From assembly GCF_008122505.1 (NCBI RefSeq), contig NZ_VSSB01000001.1, forward strand, positions 914,891 through 978,890: 64,000 nucleotides of DNA, read 5' to 3'. This document shows positions 32,537 to 43,441 of the stretch, piece after piece. Every line of letters starts with the position of its first letter. Positions within the stretch are counted from its first letter, which is position 1. This DNA comes from Agromyces mariniharenae (GTDB lineage Bacteria > Actinomycetota > Actinomycetes > Actinomycetales > Microbacteriaceae). A program made the position numbers and the translations under genes. Under the pieces are notes generated by a model, which saw only the letters and a program-made list of their open reading frames with translations, was not told the origin of the DNA and did no database searches.

Positions 32537-34279
32537 ATGACCACCAGTACCACTCCAGAGCGGCAGCTCTCCACGACCGTGCTCGTGATCGGCACCGGCG
32601 GATCGGGCCTGCGCGCCGCGATCGAGCTCGCCGAGGCGGGCGTCGACGTGCTCGCGCTCGGCAAGCGCTCCAAGTCCGACGCGCACACCTCGCTCGCCGC
32701 CGGCGGCATCAACGCCGCCCTCTCGACGATGGACCCCGACGACAGCTGGCAGCAGCACGCCGCCGACACGCTGAAGGAGAGTTACCTCCTCGCGAACCCG
32801 CACACCGTCGAGATCGTGACGAAGAACGCTGCGCGCGGCATCCAGGACCTCGAGCGTTACGGCATGCCGTTCGCCCGTGAAGACGACGGCCGCATCTCGC
32901 AGCGCTTCTTCGGCGCTCACACCTACCGCCGCACCGCGTTCGCGGGCGACTACACCGGGCTCGAGATCCAGCGCACGCTCGTCAACCGGGCGGCGCAGCT
33001 GAACGTGCCGATCCTCGACACCGTCTACGTCACGCGCATCCTGGTGAACGACGATGGCGCGGTCTTCGGCGCCTACGGCTTCGACCTCGAGGACGGCACG
33101 CGCTACCTCATCCACGCCGACTCGGTCATCCTCGCGGCGGGCGGCCACAACCGCATCTGGCGGCGCACCTCGTCGCGTCGCGACGAGAACACCGGCGACT
33201 CGTGGCGTCTCGCGGTCGAGGCGGGCGGCCGGGTGCGCGACCCCGAGCTCGTGCAGTTCCACCCGTCGGGGATCATCGAGCCCGAGAGCGCGGCCGGCAC
33301 GCTCATCTCCGAGGCGGCGCGCGGCGAGGGCGGCATCCTCACCAACGGCCTCGGCGAGCGCTTCATGGCGAAGTACGACCCCGAGCGCATGGAGCTGTCG
33401 ACCCGCGACCGCGTCGCCCTCGCCGCCTACACCGAGATCAAGGAGGGACGCGGAACCCCCAACGGCGGTGTCTGGCTGGATGTCTCGCACCTGCCCCGCG
33501 AGACGATCATGCAGCGCCTCCCCCGCGTCTACCAGACCATGCTCGAGCTGCAGATGCTCGACATCACGAAGCAGCCGATCGAGATCGCGCCCACCGCGCA
33601 CTACTCGATGGGTGGCGTGTGGGTGCGCCCCGACGACCACGGCACGGATGTCCCGGGCCTCTACGCCATCGGCGAGGCATCCTCGGGCCTTCATGGCGCC
33701 AACCGGCTGGGTGGCAACTCGCTCATCGAGCTGCTCGTCTTCGGGCGCATCGTGGGACAGGCAGCCGCCGCCTACTCGGCCTCGCTTCCGGCGCAGACGC
33801 GTTCGGCGGCCGCGGTCGACGCGGCTCGCGCCGAGATCGCCGGACTGCTGGCATCGGATGGCTCGGAGAACGTCCGCGCCCTGCAGCGCGCCATCCGCGA
33901 CACCATGACCGAGCACGCCGGCGTCGTGCGCGACGAGGAGGGCCTGCGCGCGGGGCTCGCCGAGCTCGACGCGATCGAAGCGCGCATCGCCGCCATCGGC
34001 GTGCACCCCGACATCGCCGGCTACCAGGACCTGGCACACGCCTTCGACCTCAAGTCGGCCGCGCTGGCCGCCCGTGCGACGCTCGAGGCCGCGCTCGAAC
34101 GGCGCGAGACCCGCGGCTGCCACAACCGAAGCGACTACCCGTCGCTCGACGAGTCGCTGCAGGTGAACCTGGTGTGGTCGCCCTCGACGGGGGTGACCCG
34201 CGAGGAGATCCCCGCAATCCCCGAGGAGATCGCGGCACTCATGCGCGACGTGTCGACGATCGGCAAGCTCGTCGAGTAG
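32537..34279 (+). CDS. FAD-dependent succinate dehydrogenase/fumarate reductase-like flavoprotein
   Basis: A 580-residue flavoprotein of the SdhA/FrdA/L-aspartate oxidase group. The FAD loop is GTGGSG (residues 19-24); His50 in DAHTSLAAGGINAALS matches the covalent-FAD histidine of SdhA. Catalytic blocks are QFHPSGIIEPE, AHYSMGGVWVRPDDHG and GANRLGGNSLIELLVFGR; the C-domain has RGCHNRSDYPSLDESLQVNL. No iron-sulfur or membrane subunit is encoded beside it, so it is either a soluble fumarate reductase/aspartate-oxidase-like enzyme or pairs with subunits elsewhere. The ATG at 32537 follows GTGGAG; it is controlled by the divergent LysR gene. Confidence 0.85.
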   Translation: MTTSTTPERQLSTTVLVIGTGGSGLRAAIELAEAGVDVLALGKRSKSDAHTSLAAGGINAALSTMDPDDSWQQHAADTLKESYLLANPHTVEIVTKNAARGIQDLERYGMPFAREDDGRISQRFFGAHTYRRTAFAGDYTGLEIQRTLVNRAAQLNVPILDTVYVTRILVNDDGAVFGAYGFDLEDGTRYLIHADSVILAAGGHNRIWRRTSSRRDENTGDSWRLAVEAGGRVRDPELVQFHPSGIIEPESAAGTLISEAARGEGGILTNGLGERFMAKYDPERMELSTRDRVALAAYTEIKEGRGTPNGGVWLDVSHLPRETIMQRLPRVYQTMLELQMLDITKQPIEIAPTAHYSMGGVWVRPDDHGTDVPGLYAIGEASSGLHGANRLGGNSLIELLVFGRIVGQAAAAYSASLPAQTRSAAAVDAARAEIAGLLASDGSENVRALQRAIRDTMTEHAGVVRDEEGLRAGLAELDAIEARIAAIGVHPDIAGYQDLAHAFDLKSAALAARATLEAALERRETRGCHNRSDYPSLDESLQVNLVWSPSTGVTREEIPAIPEEIAALMRDVSTIGKLVE

Positions 34280-34330
34280 CTCTCCACACGGCGTCATCCA
34301 GCACGCCGCGGGCGTGCCATGCTTGACGCC

Positions 34331-35380
34331 GTGACGCAAGGTCTCGCCGCGAAGGCGGCAATGATGCAGGTGGCCAGTCGGTTCATGGCGCTCCCACGGT
34401 GGACGAAAGTCGCCGCCGTGGCGGGCGTCATGATCGTCGTCGTCGGCGCTGTCTCGATTCCGCTCGCGGCGGTCGCCGTCGACGCGCACAACCGCGAGCT
34501 CTCGTTCGTGGCCGAGGCGGATGCAGCGGCCGCGGAGCGGGAGTCCGCAGCGGAGGTCGCCGCGGCTCTCGCCGAGGCGAAGGAGGCCGCGGCCGGGTTG
34601 AACGCCGAGTACGCCGGACTCACCGTCTTGCTCGCCGCCGCAGTGCACCCCGATGCCGCAGCGGCCTTCGAGGCCGCCCGCGTGCAGCTCGCGCTCGCCA
34701 TCGCGAGCGGTGGCTCCGAGGATCTGTCGGCAGCCGCCGCCGCCCTCACCGATGCACTGCACGACCTCGTCGCGAGCGTCAAAGGCCAAGCCGACGGGCT
34801 CATCGCGGCGAGCCCGCTGGCCGGCGCATCCCTGGATGCCCTTACCCAGGCCGTGACCGACCTCGCCACGGCCGACGACGTCACGGCCGCGCTCACCCGG
34901 GTGAAGGCCGCCTCCGAGGCGGTCGTCGCCGCGCAGCAGGCGGCCGCGGATGCCGCCGCCCGACAGGCGGCGGAGGCGGAGGCCAAGGCCGGGCAGGGTC
35001 CCTCGGGCGGCGGCGCACCGGGCGGAGACCCTACCGGCGCCGTGACGTGGGGTGGACCATTCCCCGATCCCGCGATCATGCAGATGCACCCTGGTCCGCG
35101 CGAGTGGTGCGGCCCGAACCCAACCGGCCAGGTCGTCACGCTCCAGTTCGGCTGGGACGCCCGTCCGGGCAACACCGTCGACATCTACTACGCCCTGACC
35201 GACGGCGACTACCTCGCGACGAGCGGGTTCATCCTGCTCGCGTCCGGCCTCGGAACGTCGGGCTCGGTCAGCATCCCGGTGACGTGCCCCGTCGGGCCCG
35301 GCCCGACCCAGCTCATCACCGTCAGGGCCGTCGCGAACAATGAGAACGGGTCGGTCGCGTCCCACTACTGGGGGCTCTGA
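34331..35380 (+). CDS. Ala-rich membrane-anchored protein with C-terminal Ig-like domain
   Basis: A 349-residue hypothetical exported protein. One hydrophobic helix (VAGVMIVVVGAVSIPLAAVA, residues 31-50) anchors it; residues 60-230 are an alanine-rich, heptad-like coiled-coil region; a Gly/Pro linker follows; the last ~110 residues (VVTLQFGWDARPGNTVDIYY) form a beta-sandwich-like domain with two cysteines (REWCGPN and PVTCPVG) that may pair. I prefer the GTG at 34331, because CATGCT (34318-34323) looks like a -10 element seven bases upstream; the ATG at 34319 lies inside that hexamer. Function unknown; envelope location predicted. Confidence 0.65.
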   Translation: MTQGLAAKAAMMQVASRFMALPRWTKVAAVAGVMIVVVGAVSIPLAAVAVDAHNRELSFVAEADAAAAERESAAEVAAALAEAKEAAAGLNAEYAGLTVLLAAAVHPDAAAAFEAARVQLALAIASGGSEDLSAAAAALTDALHDLVASVKGQADGLIAASPLAGASLDALTQAVTDLATADDVTAALTRVKAASEAVVAAQQAAADAAARQAAEAEAKAGQGPSGGGAPGGDPTGAVTWGGPFPDPAIMQMHPGPREWCGPNPTGQVVTLQFGWDARPGNTVDIYYALTDGDYLATSGFILLASGLGTSGSVSIPVTCPVGPGPTQLITVRAVANNENGSVASHYWGL

Positions 35381-35560
35381 GCGCCCGGCGCAGCAGCCGC
35401 TCGCTCGGCTCTGTCGGCGGCGTTGGCGCGGGCGAGCGCGACCGCGGTGATCGCGAGCGGCACAGCCGCCGGCCTGCCACTGCCGGGTCATGGGCGGCGC
35501 CGGTACCGGGCCTGTGAAGGAGCATCCGGTCGCCGGGCTCACTGCCCATAGGATGTCCCG

Positions 35561-35968
35561 GTGCCCCTCTTCGATCACCTCGGCATCACCGTCGATGACC
35601 TGCCCCGCTCGATCGCACAGTTCGATCCGGTGATGCAGGCGCTCGGGTGCACTCGGCAGGACGCCGACAACGGAGTCTCCTGGTACCGGGGTGAGGAGGA
35701 GCTCATCCTCTTCCCCGCCCGCGAGCCGGGCAGCGGGCCGCACCGGCACGGCCGGGTCGGCTGGCAGCACCTCGCGTTCGCGATCGACTCGCGCGAGGAG
35801 GTCGATCGCCTGCACGCGACCGCGGTCGAGGCGGGATGGACGGCCGTGCGCGAGCCCAAGCCGTACCCGCGGTTCAACGACCGGTACTACGCGTCCTTCG
35901 TCGAGGACGACAACGGCATCCGCCTCGAGTTCATGTACAACCCGCCGCGAGAGCCGGCCGCGGACTGA
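35561..35968 (+). CDS. VOC (glyoxalase/bleomycin-resistance) family protein
   Basis: A 135-residue vicinal-oxygen-chelate protein. Metal-ligand positions are FDHLGITVDD (His near the start), WQHLAFAID (His) and GIRLEFMYNPP (Glu). PYPRFNDRYYASFVEDDNG is typical of the C-terminal beta-alpha-beta-beta-beta unit. The GTG start at 35561 lies six bases after TAGGAT (35549-35554), fitting leaderless transcription. Substrate unknown. Confidence 0.85.
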   Translation: MPLFDHLGITVDDLPRSIAQFDPVMQALGCTRQDADNGVSWYRGEEELILFPAREPGSGPHRHGRVGWQHLAFAIDSREEVDRLHATAVEAGWTAVREPKPYPRFNDRYYASFVEDDNGIRLEFMYNPPREPAAD

Positions 35969-35986
35969 GTCCGGAAGTTGCTCCCC

Positions 35987-36817
35987 CTAGGAGAGACTGA
36001 CAGCGAAGAGCGGCGCAACCACGAGCAGTGAGTCGGCCCGGTCCAGGAGCCCTCCGAACCCCGGCAGCCACGCGCCGGCATCCTTCACTCCGGCGTGACG
36101 TTTCACCATCGAAGCGACGACATCACCGAGCGGGGCACCGACCGCGGCCGCAAGGAGCAGCACCCAGCTGAACTGCCCCGTGACCACCAGCACGAACGCG
36201 GCGGCGACCGCACCGCCGAGCAGGCCGGCGACGGTCTTGTTCGGCGACACCGCGAAGGGCCGCACACGCACCCCGGGGAGCCGTCCGAGGGTCTTGCCGG
36301 CCGCCCAGCTGGCCACGTCGGTGAGCGCGACCGTCAAGACCAGCAAGGTCAGGTCCTGATGGATGATCACCAGCTGCGCGGGCGCCCAGACGAGCCACAG
36401 CATCCCGAAGACTGCGGCGGTGGCGCGTGGGAGGGCGGACTCCGGATCCCGGCTGAGCACCGGAAGCACGGCTGCGGCGAGCAATGCGAACGGGAGCCAG
36501 GTGTTGACCGCGACCGGGTTCACCGCCGCAAGCACCGGTGCGCCGACTCCAGCGGCGATCAGCACCCAACGATCCACTGTTCGGAGGCCGGCCAGTCGCA
36601 CGTACTCGACGATGCAGAGGACACTGACCGCAACGGCGACGATGACCGCACCGACGACGCCGATCGCCTCCGCTGCGCCGACGATCACCCCGATGACCGC
36701 CCAGGTCATCCACCGGAGTCGAATGGTCGACGTGCCGAAGACCAGCACCGGCAGTGCGGTGACCAGGAGCATGATGAGCCCGACGGTCGCAGAGACGCTC
36801 AGCCCGAGCCACGTCAT
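35987..36817 (-). CDS. Phosphatidate cytidylyltransferase (CdsA family)
   Basis: A 276-residue polytopic membrane enzyme that would make CDP-diacylglycerol from phosphatidate and CTP. Signature parts are SPNKTVAGLLGGAVAAAF and GDVVASMVKRHAGVKDAGAW followed by LPGFGGLLDRADSLL. The family usually has P-G-H-G-G; here the His is Phe, so activity may be altered. It is the third gene of an operon with an acyltransferase and a CDP-alcohol phosphatidyltransferase, overlapping the latter by four bases (36814-36817). Likely a paralogue dedicated to a special phospholipid, not the housekeeping cdsA. Confidence 0.85.
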   Translation of the reverse strand: MTWLGLSVSATVGLIMLLVTALPVLVFGTSTIRLRWMTWAVIGVIVGAAEAIGVVGAVIVAVAVSVLCIVEYVRLAGLRTVDRWVLIAAGVGAPVLAAVNPVAVNTWLPFALLAAAVLPVLSRDPESALPRATAAVFGMLWLVWAPAQLVIIHQDLTLLVLTVALTDVASWAAGKTLGRLPGVRVRPFAVSPNKTVAGLLGGAVAAAFVLVVTGQFSWVLLLAAAVGAPLGDVVASMVKRHAGVKDAGAWLPGFGGLLDRADSLLVVAPLFAVSLS

Positions 36818-37428
36818 GCGTCGACCAGCCGCAACCGGCGATGAGCCGCTCGAGCTCGGGTTGCAGCCGTCAACGTCGAGCCGGCGATGATCACGCCCGA
36901 GCCGACGCCGATCACCGCAGCGACGGGGAACCAGGTGAACGCGACCGACATGAGGAACACGGTGAGCGTGCGTTCCGTCTTCCCGAACGGTCCACCGTTG
37001 ATCCTCGCTGCACCGGCAGCGGCCGCAGACAGCGAGATGAAGGTCGGCCACGATGCGGCGGTCGTCGCGACGAGGGCCACCAGCAGCGCAGGGACGGAGC
37101 CGGAGTGCCAGGCGAGGATGCTGAGGGCGGCCAACGGCAGGAGATCCGAGGCGCGGTCGCCGATCTCGTTGAGGACGAACCCGAAGGGGCGGCTGACACC
37201 TCTGGCGCGAGCCACGGCGCCATCCAGGTTCGCACCGGCGAGGCGTCCGACCAGTCCGATGAGCACCAGTGGCCACGATCCAACAAGCAGGCCACCGGCG
37301 GCCACGGCGGCGAAGGCCACGCCGATCGCCGTGAAGGCGTCGGGCGACCACCCGCGGTCGACGGCAACGGTCACGATCCTCCCGAGCTGCCGAGTGAACC
37401 ACGGCTTCGCCGCATACAGGCCACGCAT
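36814..37428 (-). CDS. CDP-alcohol phosphatidyltransferase
   Basis: A 204-residue membrane enzyme that transfers a phosphatidyl group from CDP-diacylglycerol to an alcohol. The CDP-AP motif reads DGAVAR, then GFVLNEIGDRASD: the first Asp and the final D-x3-D are present, with Asn-Glu in the middle as in the YnjF-like subgroup. The ATG at 37428 shares one base with the stop of the acyltransferase gene, and its own stop overlaps the CdsA start. The acceptor alcohol is not predictable. Confidence 0.85.
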   Translation of the reverse strand: MRGLYAAKPWFTRQLGRIVTVAVDRGWSPDAFTAIGVAFAAVAAGGLLVGSWPLVLIGLVGRLAGANLDGAVARARGVSRPFGFVLNEIGDRASDLLPLAALSILAWHSGSVPALLVALVATTAASWPTFISLSAAAAGAARINGGPFGKTERTLTVFLMSVAFTWFPVAAVIGVGSGVIIAGSTLTAATRARAAHRRLRLVDA

Positions 37429-38723
37429 CACGACCACCACCAGATGACGAGGCCGAGCCCGACCGGGAACAGCGTCAGGCACACGGCCTGCACGGCGCCG
37501 AGGCACGGCTTCAAGTACCGGGACAGCAGGCCGCCCCCGATCCATCCGATGCAGCCGACGATCCCGATGCGAGCGAGCCGTGGAAGCATCGAGGAGGCGA
37601 CCTCATGGAGTTCCATTCCGAGTGCCCCCGCGCTGTGGGCGTACACCTTGACCGGGATGCCGTTGAACATCTGGTGCGCGAACGCGTTCGACGGGTCGGT
37701 CGCGAGCTCGTACATCGCGGTCTCGTGCATCCGCGCCGTGGTCAACGGGGTGGGTGTATCCACACCGTGGGACACCAGCCACCACGTGGTGAGGATCCCG
37801 GCAGCGGAGGCTATGGCGGATGCCGCGATCAGCATCGGGCCCCGCCACGAGCGTCCGACCGTGCAGACGAGCAGCAGGAGCGGCATCTCCGCGACCAGCG
37901 GCCAGAAGATGCCTTCCGCGAACGCCCAGGCGGTGATCAGCGCCAACCCGGCTGTGGCGAACGCCATACGACGCACGCGAGTCCAAACTCGGCCTGGGCG
38001 CTGGGAGGCGGGCGCTTCGATGAGCTCGTCGATCGTTTCGGATGCCGCTGCGGCAGCCTCCTCCGCATGCCCGTTCTCAACGCTGAACGGTTCGCCCCAG
38101 CGCACCTCCACCGGTCGGCGCCGGATGAGCTTGCGTTCCGCCGGGAGCAGATCGCCGGCGCCGACCAAGCCGACGGGCAGGACCTTCGCCCCGGATGCCG
38201 CGGCGAGTTCGAACGCGCCGCGCTTGAACCCGGAGAGCTTCGCCGTGCGGCGACGGCTCCCCTCAGGGAACACGACGACGACGATTCCGGCTGCGACGGT
38301 CGGCGCGGCGGCGAGCAGGTCCTTCATGCCGTTCCGGTCGCGCCGGATGGGCCAGATGCCGACCAGCCATGTCGCGACGAGCTTGTTCCGGAGCGTGCCG
38401 AACCAGTAGTCGGCTGCGGCGACGAACCTGACCGGCCGGGACCGACCGAGCGTTGCGAGCAATACCGCCGTGTCGGCATGGGATGCATGGTTGGCGATGA
38501 CGACGAGCGGCCCGTCGGGAACCGGTGGCTTGCGAGCGAGCGGGACCGGTTCGGCTGCGTCGGCCGGGATCGTCGTCACCCCGTCGGTGACGATCGAGAG
38601 GATCAGGCCCCACAGCTTCGATCGCCAGTACGACACGAGGCCGGAGCGACGAACCTGGCGTTCGGTCGGCGGTGCGGGGAGGTGGAGCGAGGCGGTGTCC
38701 AGCACGAGGTGACTTCCCGTCAT
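37428..38723 (-). CDS. 1-acylglycerol-phosphate acyltransferase (PlsC) fused to a YqaA-like membrane domain
   Basis: A 431-residue two-part protein. Residues ~60-240 are a PlsC acyltransferase: NHASHAD (HX4D catalytic motif), WPIRRDRNGMKDL, and FPEGSRRRTAKLSGFKRGAF. Residues ~250-431 form a multi-pass domain whose start FAEGIFWPLVAEMPLLLL resembles YqaA/DedA-like membrane proteins. Such fusion suggests acylation and membrane handling of the product are linked. First gene of the phospholipid operon; the ATG at 38723 is the first in-frame start after the junction with the upstream Pr6Pr gene. The set (acyltransferase, CDP-alcohol transferase, CdsA) recalls the ynbAB clusters of other bacteria. 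Confidence 0.82.
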   Translation of the reverse strand: MTGSHLVLDTASLHLPAPPTERQVRRSGLVSYWRSKLWGLILSIVTDGVTTIPADAAEPVPLARKPPVPDGPLVVIANHASHADTAVLLATLGRSRPVRFVAAADYWFGTLRNKLVATWLVGIWPIRRDRNGMKDLLAAAPTVAAGIVVVVFPEGSRRRTAKLSGFKRGAFELAAASGAKVLPVGLVGAGDLLPAERKLIRRRPVEVRWGEPFSVENGHAEEAAAAASETIDELIEAPASQRPGRVWTRVRRMAFATAGLALITAWAFAEGIFWPLVAEMPLLLLVCTVGRSWRGPMLIAASAIASAAGILTTWWLVSHGVDTPTPLTTARMHETAMYELATDPSNAFAHQMFNGIPVKVYAHSAGALGMELHEVASSMLPRLARIGIVGCIGWIGGGLLSRYLKPCLGAVQAVCLTLFPVGLGLVIWWWS

Positions 38724-38755
38724 CGTCAGCGAGCACGAATCGCGAGCGAGTGAGG

Positions 38756-39493
38756 TCAGACCGGCAGGCCACCGATGCGCGGCCGCGTCGAGACGTCGTG
38801 ACGAGCGGCGCGCCGCTCCCGAGCCCGACCGATGGCGATGATGCCTGCTCCGAGCAGCAGGAACGCGAAGAGGATGCCACCGATGTACGTGAACGCCGAG
38901 CCGTATCCCGCAGTGTGCGGGTCGAGGAAGCCGTAGGGATACCACCACGAGGTGCTGCCGTCGGGGTTCACGACGCGTTCCCCTCTGACCATCGTGTAGA
39001 TCGTCCAGGCGAGCGGGTAGGTCACGATGATGGCGAGCGAGGACCATGGGAGTCCACGGCGTTGGCCGGCGAACAAGAGGTCGAGCACGAAGTAGATCGG
39101 CAGCACGACGTGCAGCGTCTCGGTGGCCCACGAGTCCATGAAGGCGACCCAGCCGGGGTCCGTGGCGGCGATCGGCGCGGGGTCGCCGCGCAGCAGCAGG
39201 TTGAACACGATGCCGAGCAGGATCACCGGCCCGGTGACCGCCGCCATCGCCATGGCGATGGCGACCGGCTCGGGCGAGGGCCCGGGATGCCGCCGCATCC
39301 ATCGCGCCGCGATCAGCAGCACGACCACGCTGAGGATCGACGACACGATCGTGAACAGGCTGAAGTAGTTCGCGAGCACGTCGCCGCGATTCTGCCCCTC
39401 GCGCATCGCGCGATCGATGTTGACCAGCAGCCCGGCGACAACGCCTGAGAGCGCGACCACCGCGGCAAAGACCCTGAACCATACCCAACGCAT
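38756..39493 (-). CDS. Pr6Pr family membrane protein
   Basis: A 245-residue protein with six predicted membrane helices of the Pr6Pr (FAR-17a/AIG1-like) family. Clear family blocks are LANYFSLFTIVSSILSVVVL and LHVVLPIYFVLDLLFAGQRR, then TYPLAWTIYTMVRGERV, with the PYGFLDPHTAGYGS segment before the last helix. Function is unknown in actinobacteria. The ATG at 39493 is preceded by a GGGGGG tract. It ends 32 bp before the acyltransferase gene, so it could lead that operon. Confidence 0.85.
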   Translation of the reverse strand: MRWVWFRVFAAVVALSGVVAGLLVNIDRAMREGQNRGDVLANYFSLFTIVSSILSVVVLLIAARWMRRHPGPSPEPVAIAMAMAAVTGPVILLGIVFNLLLRGDPAPIAATDPGWVAFMDSWATETLHVVLPIYFVLDLLFAGQRRGLPWSSLAIIVTYPLAWTIYTMVRGERVVNPDGSTSWWYPYGFLDPHTAGYGSAFTYIGGILFAFLLLGAGIIAIGRARERRAARHDVSTRPRIGGLPV

Positions 39494-39694
39494 GAGAACC
39501 CCCCAGTTCGGTGCGACTGCGTTTCGATTGGGGATGTTGTAGTCCTCACTCGACGCGGCCGCCCGAAGATTGGCACGAGGATTGAGGAAATCTCGACGCG
39601 AGGGGCCGATGATTGTGAGAAGGCTCCAATCGCATGAACACAGGAGCATACGACCCGGCCACACGGCTCGATCACACAAGGGGATGATGGATCC

Positions 39695-40132
39695 ATGCCC
39701 GCCAGCCACCGTCCCGGTCTTCGGGTCGACTCCCGACTCACGATCCCCGAGTCCGAACTGTCGTGGCGGTTCTCGCGGTCGTCGGGTCCCGGCGGGCAGG
39801 GTGTGAACACGGCCGACTCCCGAGTGGAGCTCGTGTGGGATGTGGCGGACTCGACCGTCCTCACGCCGCACCAGCGGGAGCGACTCCTCGAACGCCTGAG
39901 CGGTCGCATCGTCGACGGAGTTCTGACGATCGCGGCATCCGAGCACCGCGCGCAACTGCGCAATCGGGATGCCGCGCGCGCCCGGCTCGCAGCCGTCGTG
40001 GCCGACGCGCTGCGGCCGCCGTCACCGCCGCGACGCCCGACCAGGCCGAGTCGCGGTGCCGAGGAACGGCGCTTGGAAGCGAAGAAGCGACGTACCGACG
40101 TCAAGCGATTGCGTCGCCCACCTCAGGACTGA
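39695..40132 (+). CDS. arfB: Alternative ribosome-rescue factor ArfB (peptidyl-tRNA hydrolase)
   Basis: A 145-residue release-factor-like protein that frees ribosomes stalled without a stop codon. The catalytic GGQ lies in RSSGPGGQGVNTADSRVEL (about residues 33-35), and the C-terminal tail is basic (RRLEAKKRRTDVKRLRR), which in ArfB enters the empty mRNA channel. Length fits the family. The ATG at 39695 is six bases after GATGAT, possibly leaderless. Single-gene unit between divergent Pr6Pr and convergent nrdF. Confidence 0.92.
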   Translation: MPASHRPGLRVDSRLTIPESELSWRFSRSSGPGGQGVNTADSRVELVWDVADSTVLTPHQRERLLERLSGRIVDGVLTIAASEHRAQLRNRDAARARLAAVVADALRPPSPPRRPTRPSRGAEERRLEAKKRRTDVKRLRRPPQD

Positions 40133-40232
40133 CGACCCAGCAGATCCGTGAGTGCTCGTGGTTGATGCCGCACACGCGACCCTTCGGCGCACGGAACTGG
40201 CGCCGGGAGTAGTTCACCTGCTCGATGAAGCG

Positions 40233-41303
<1,071 letters not shown>

Positions 41304-43436
41304 TCAGAGCATGCAGCTGACGCAGCCGTCCACTTCCGTGCCCTCCAGCGCGAGCTGGCGGAGGCGGATGTAGTAGATCGTCTTGATGCCCTTCTTCCAC
41401 GCGTAGATCTGCGCCTTGTTGATGTCGCGGGTCGTGGCGGTGTCCTTGAAGAAGAGCGTGAGCGAGAGGCCCTGGTCGACGTGCTGCGTCGCCGCGGCGT
41501 AGGTGTCGATGACCTTCTCGTAGCCGATCTCGTACGCGTCCTGGTAGTACTCGAGGTTGTCGTTCGTCATGAACGCCGCCGGGTAGTAGACGCGGCCGAT
41601 CTTGCCTTCCTTGCGGATCTCGATCTTCGACGCGATCGGGTGGATCGACGCGGTCGAGTTGTTGATGTACGAGATCGAGCCGGTGGGCGGCACGGCCTGC
41701 AGGTTCTGGTTGTAGATCCCGTGCTCCTGGATGGAGGCCTTGAGGTCCAGCCAGTCCTGCTGCGTGGGGATGTGCACGCCGGCGTCGGCGAAGAGCTGCG
41801 TGACCTTGGCGGTCTCGGGGACCCACGCGGCATCCGTGTACTTGTCGAAGAACTCACCCGACGCGTACTTGGAGTCGCGGAAGCCGTCGAACGTCTCGCC
41901 GCGCTCGATGGCGATCTTGTTCGAGGCGCGCAGCGCGTGGAACAGCACCGTGTAGAAGTACATGTTCGTGAAGTCGATGCCCTCCTCGCTGCCGTAGAAG
42001 ATGCGCTCGCGGGCGAGGTAGCCGTGCAGGTTCATCTGGCCCAGGCCGATGGCGTGCGACTTGTCGTTGCCGTCCTCGACGGAGCGCACCGACGAGATGT
42101 GGCTCTGGTTCGACACCGAGGTGAGGCCGCGGATCGCGGTCTCGACGGTGCGGCCGAAGTCGGGCGAGTCCATCGTGAGGGCGATGTTCAGCGAACCGAG
42201 GTTGCAGCTGATGTCCTTGCCGATGTTCGCGTAGCCGAGGTCCTCGTTGTAGGTGGTCGGCGTGTTGACCTGGAGGATCTCGGAGCACAGGTTCGACATG
42301 TTGATGCGGCCCTTGATGGGGTTCGCCTTGTTCACCGTGTCCTCGAACACGATGTAGGGGTATCCGCTCTCGAACTGGATCTCGGCGAGGGTCTGGAAGA
42401 ATTCGCGCGCGTTGATCTTCGTCTTCTTGATGCGCGGGTCGTCGACCATGGCGCGGTAGTGCTCGGTGATCGGAACGTCGCCGAACGGCTTGCCGTAGAC
42501 GCGCTCGACGTCGTAGGGCGAGAACAGGTACATGTCCTCGTTGTTCTTGGCGAGCTCGAAGGTGATGTCGGGCACGACGACGCCGAGGGACAGCGTCTTG
42601 ATGCGGATCTTCTCGTCGGCGTTCTCGCGCTTGGTGTCGAGGAACCGCATGATGTCGGGGTGGTGCGCGCTGAGGTAGACCGCGCCGGCGCCCTGGCGGG
42701 CACCGAGCTGGTTGGCGTAACTGAACGAGTCCTCGAGGAGCTTCATGACGGGGATGATGCCCGACGACTGGTTCTCGATCTGCTTGATCGGGGCGCCCGA
42801 CTCGCGGATGTTGCTGAGCAGCAGCGCCACGCCGCCGCCCCGCTTCGAGAGCTGCAGCGCCGAGTTGATCCCTCGCGCGATGGACTCCATGTTGTCTTCG
42901 ATGCGCAGGAGGAAGCAGGAGACGAGCTCGCCGCGCTGGGCCTTGCCTGTGTTGAGGAACGTGGGGGTGGCCGGCTGGAAGCGGCCGCCGATGATCTCCT
43001 CCACCAGGTCGATCGCGAGCTGCTCGTCGCCCTGCGCGAGGCCGAGGGCGGTCATCACGACGCGGTCCTCGAAGCGCTCGAGGTAGCGCTTGCCGTCGAA
43101 CGTCTTGAGCGTGTAGCTCGTGTAGTACTTGAACGCGCCGAGGAACGTCTCGAACCGGAACTTCTTCGAGTACGCGAGGTCGTTGAGCTTCTGGATGAAC
43201 TCGAACGAGTACTGGTCGAGCACCTCCTGCTCGTAGTACTGCTTCTCGACGAGGTAGTCGAGGCGCTCCTTGAGGGAGTGGAAGAAGACGGTGTTCTGGT
43301 TGACGTGCTGCAGGAAGTACTCCCGCGCCGCCTCACGGTCCTTCTCGAACTGGATCTGCCCGTCGGCGCCGTAGAGGTTGAGCATCGCGTTCAGCGAGTG
43401 GTAGTCCATCGCGACGGTGGTGCGCGGAGCGTCCAT
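41304..43436 (-). CDS. nrdE: Class Ib ribonucleotide reductase, alpha subunit
   Basis: A 710-residue catalytic subunit of NDP reductase. Active-site Cys and substrate segments include [19 protein letters not shown], the NLCSEILQ loop with the radical-site Cys, and the C-terminal redox pair in [27 protein letters not shown] is typical of NrdE. I chose the ATG at 43436, five bases after the nrdI stop; a TTG at 43490 would overlap nrdI. Works with NrdF; reduced by NrdH. Confidence 0.97.
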   Translation of the reverse strand: MDAPRTTVAMDYHSLNAMLNLYGADGQIQFEKDREAAREYFLQHVNQNTVFFHSLKERLDYLVEKQYYEQEVLDQYSFEFIQKLNDLAYSKKFRFETFLGAFKYYTSYTLKTFDGKRYLERFEDRVVMTALGLAQGDEQLAIDLVEEIIGGRFQPATPTFLNTGKAQRGELVSCFLLRIEDNMESIARGINSALQLSKRGGGVALLLSNIRESGAPIKQIENQSSGIIPVMKLLEDSFSYANQLGARQGAGAVYLSAHHPDIMRFLDTKRENADEKIRIKTLSLGVVVPDITFELAKNNEDMYLFSPYDVERVYGKPFGDVPITEHYRAMVDDPRIKKTKINAREFFQTLAEIQFESGYPYIVFEDTVNKANPIKGRINMSNLCSEILQVNTPTTYNEDLGYANIGKDISCNLGSLNIALTMDSPDFGRTVETAIRGLTSVSNQSHISSVRSVEDGNDKSHAIGLGQMNLHGYLARERIFYGSEEGIDFTNMYFYTVLFHALRASNKIAIERGETFDGFRDSKYASGEFFDKYTDAAWVPETAKVTQLFADAGVHIPTQQDWLDLKASIQEHGIYNQNLQAVPPTGSISYINNSTASIHPIASKIEIRKEGKIGRVYYPAAFMTNDNLEYYQDAYEIGYEKVIDTYAAATQHVDQGLSLTLFFKDTATTRDINKAQIYAWKKGIKTIYYIRLRQLALEGTEVDGCVSCML

Positions 43437-43441
43437 GAGGG

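Noticed and set aside
32456..35815. 1100-codon minus-strand open frame
   Set aside because: Antisense shadow of the flavoprotein, the Ala-rich protein and the VOC gene; no domain, no ribosome-binding site.
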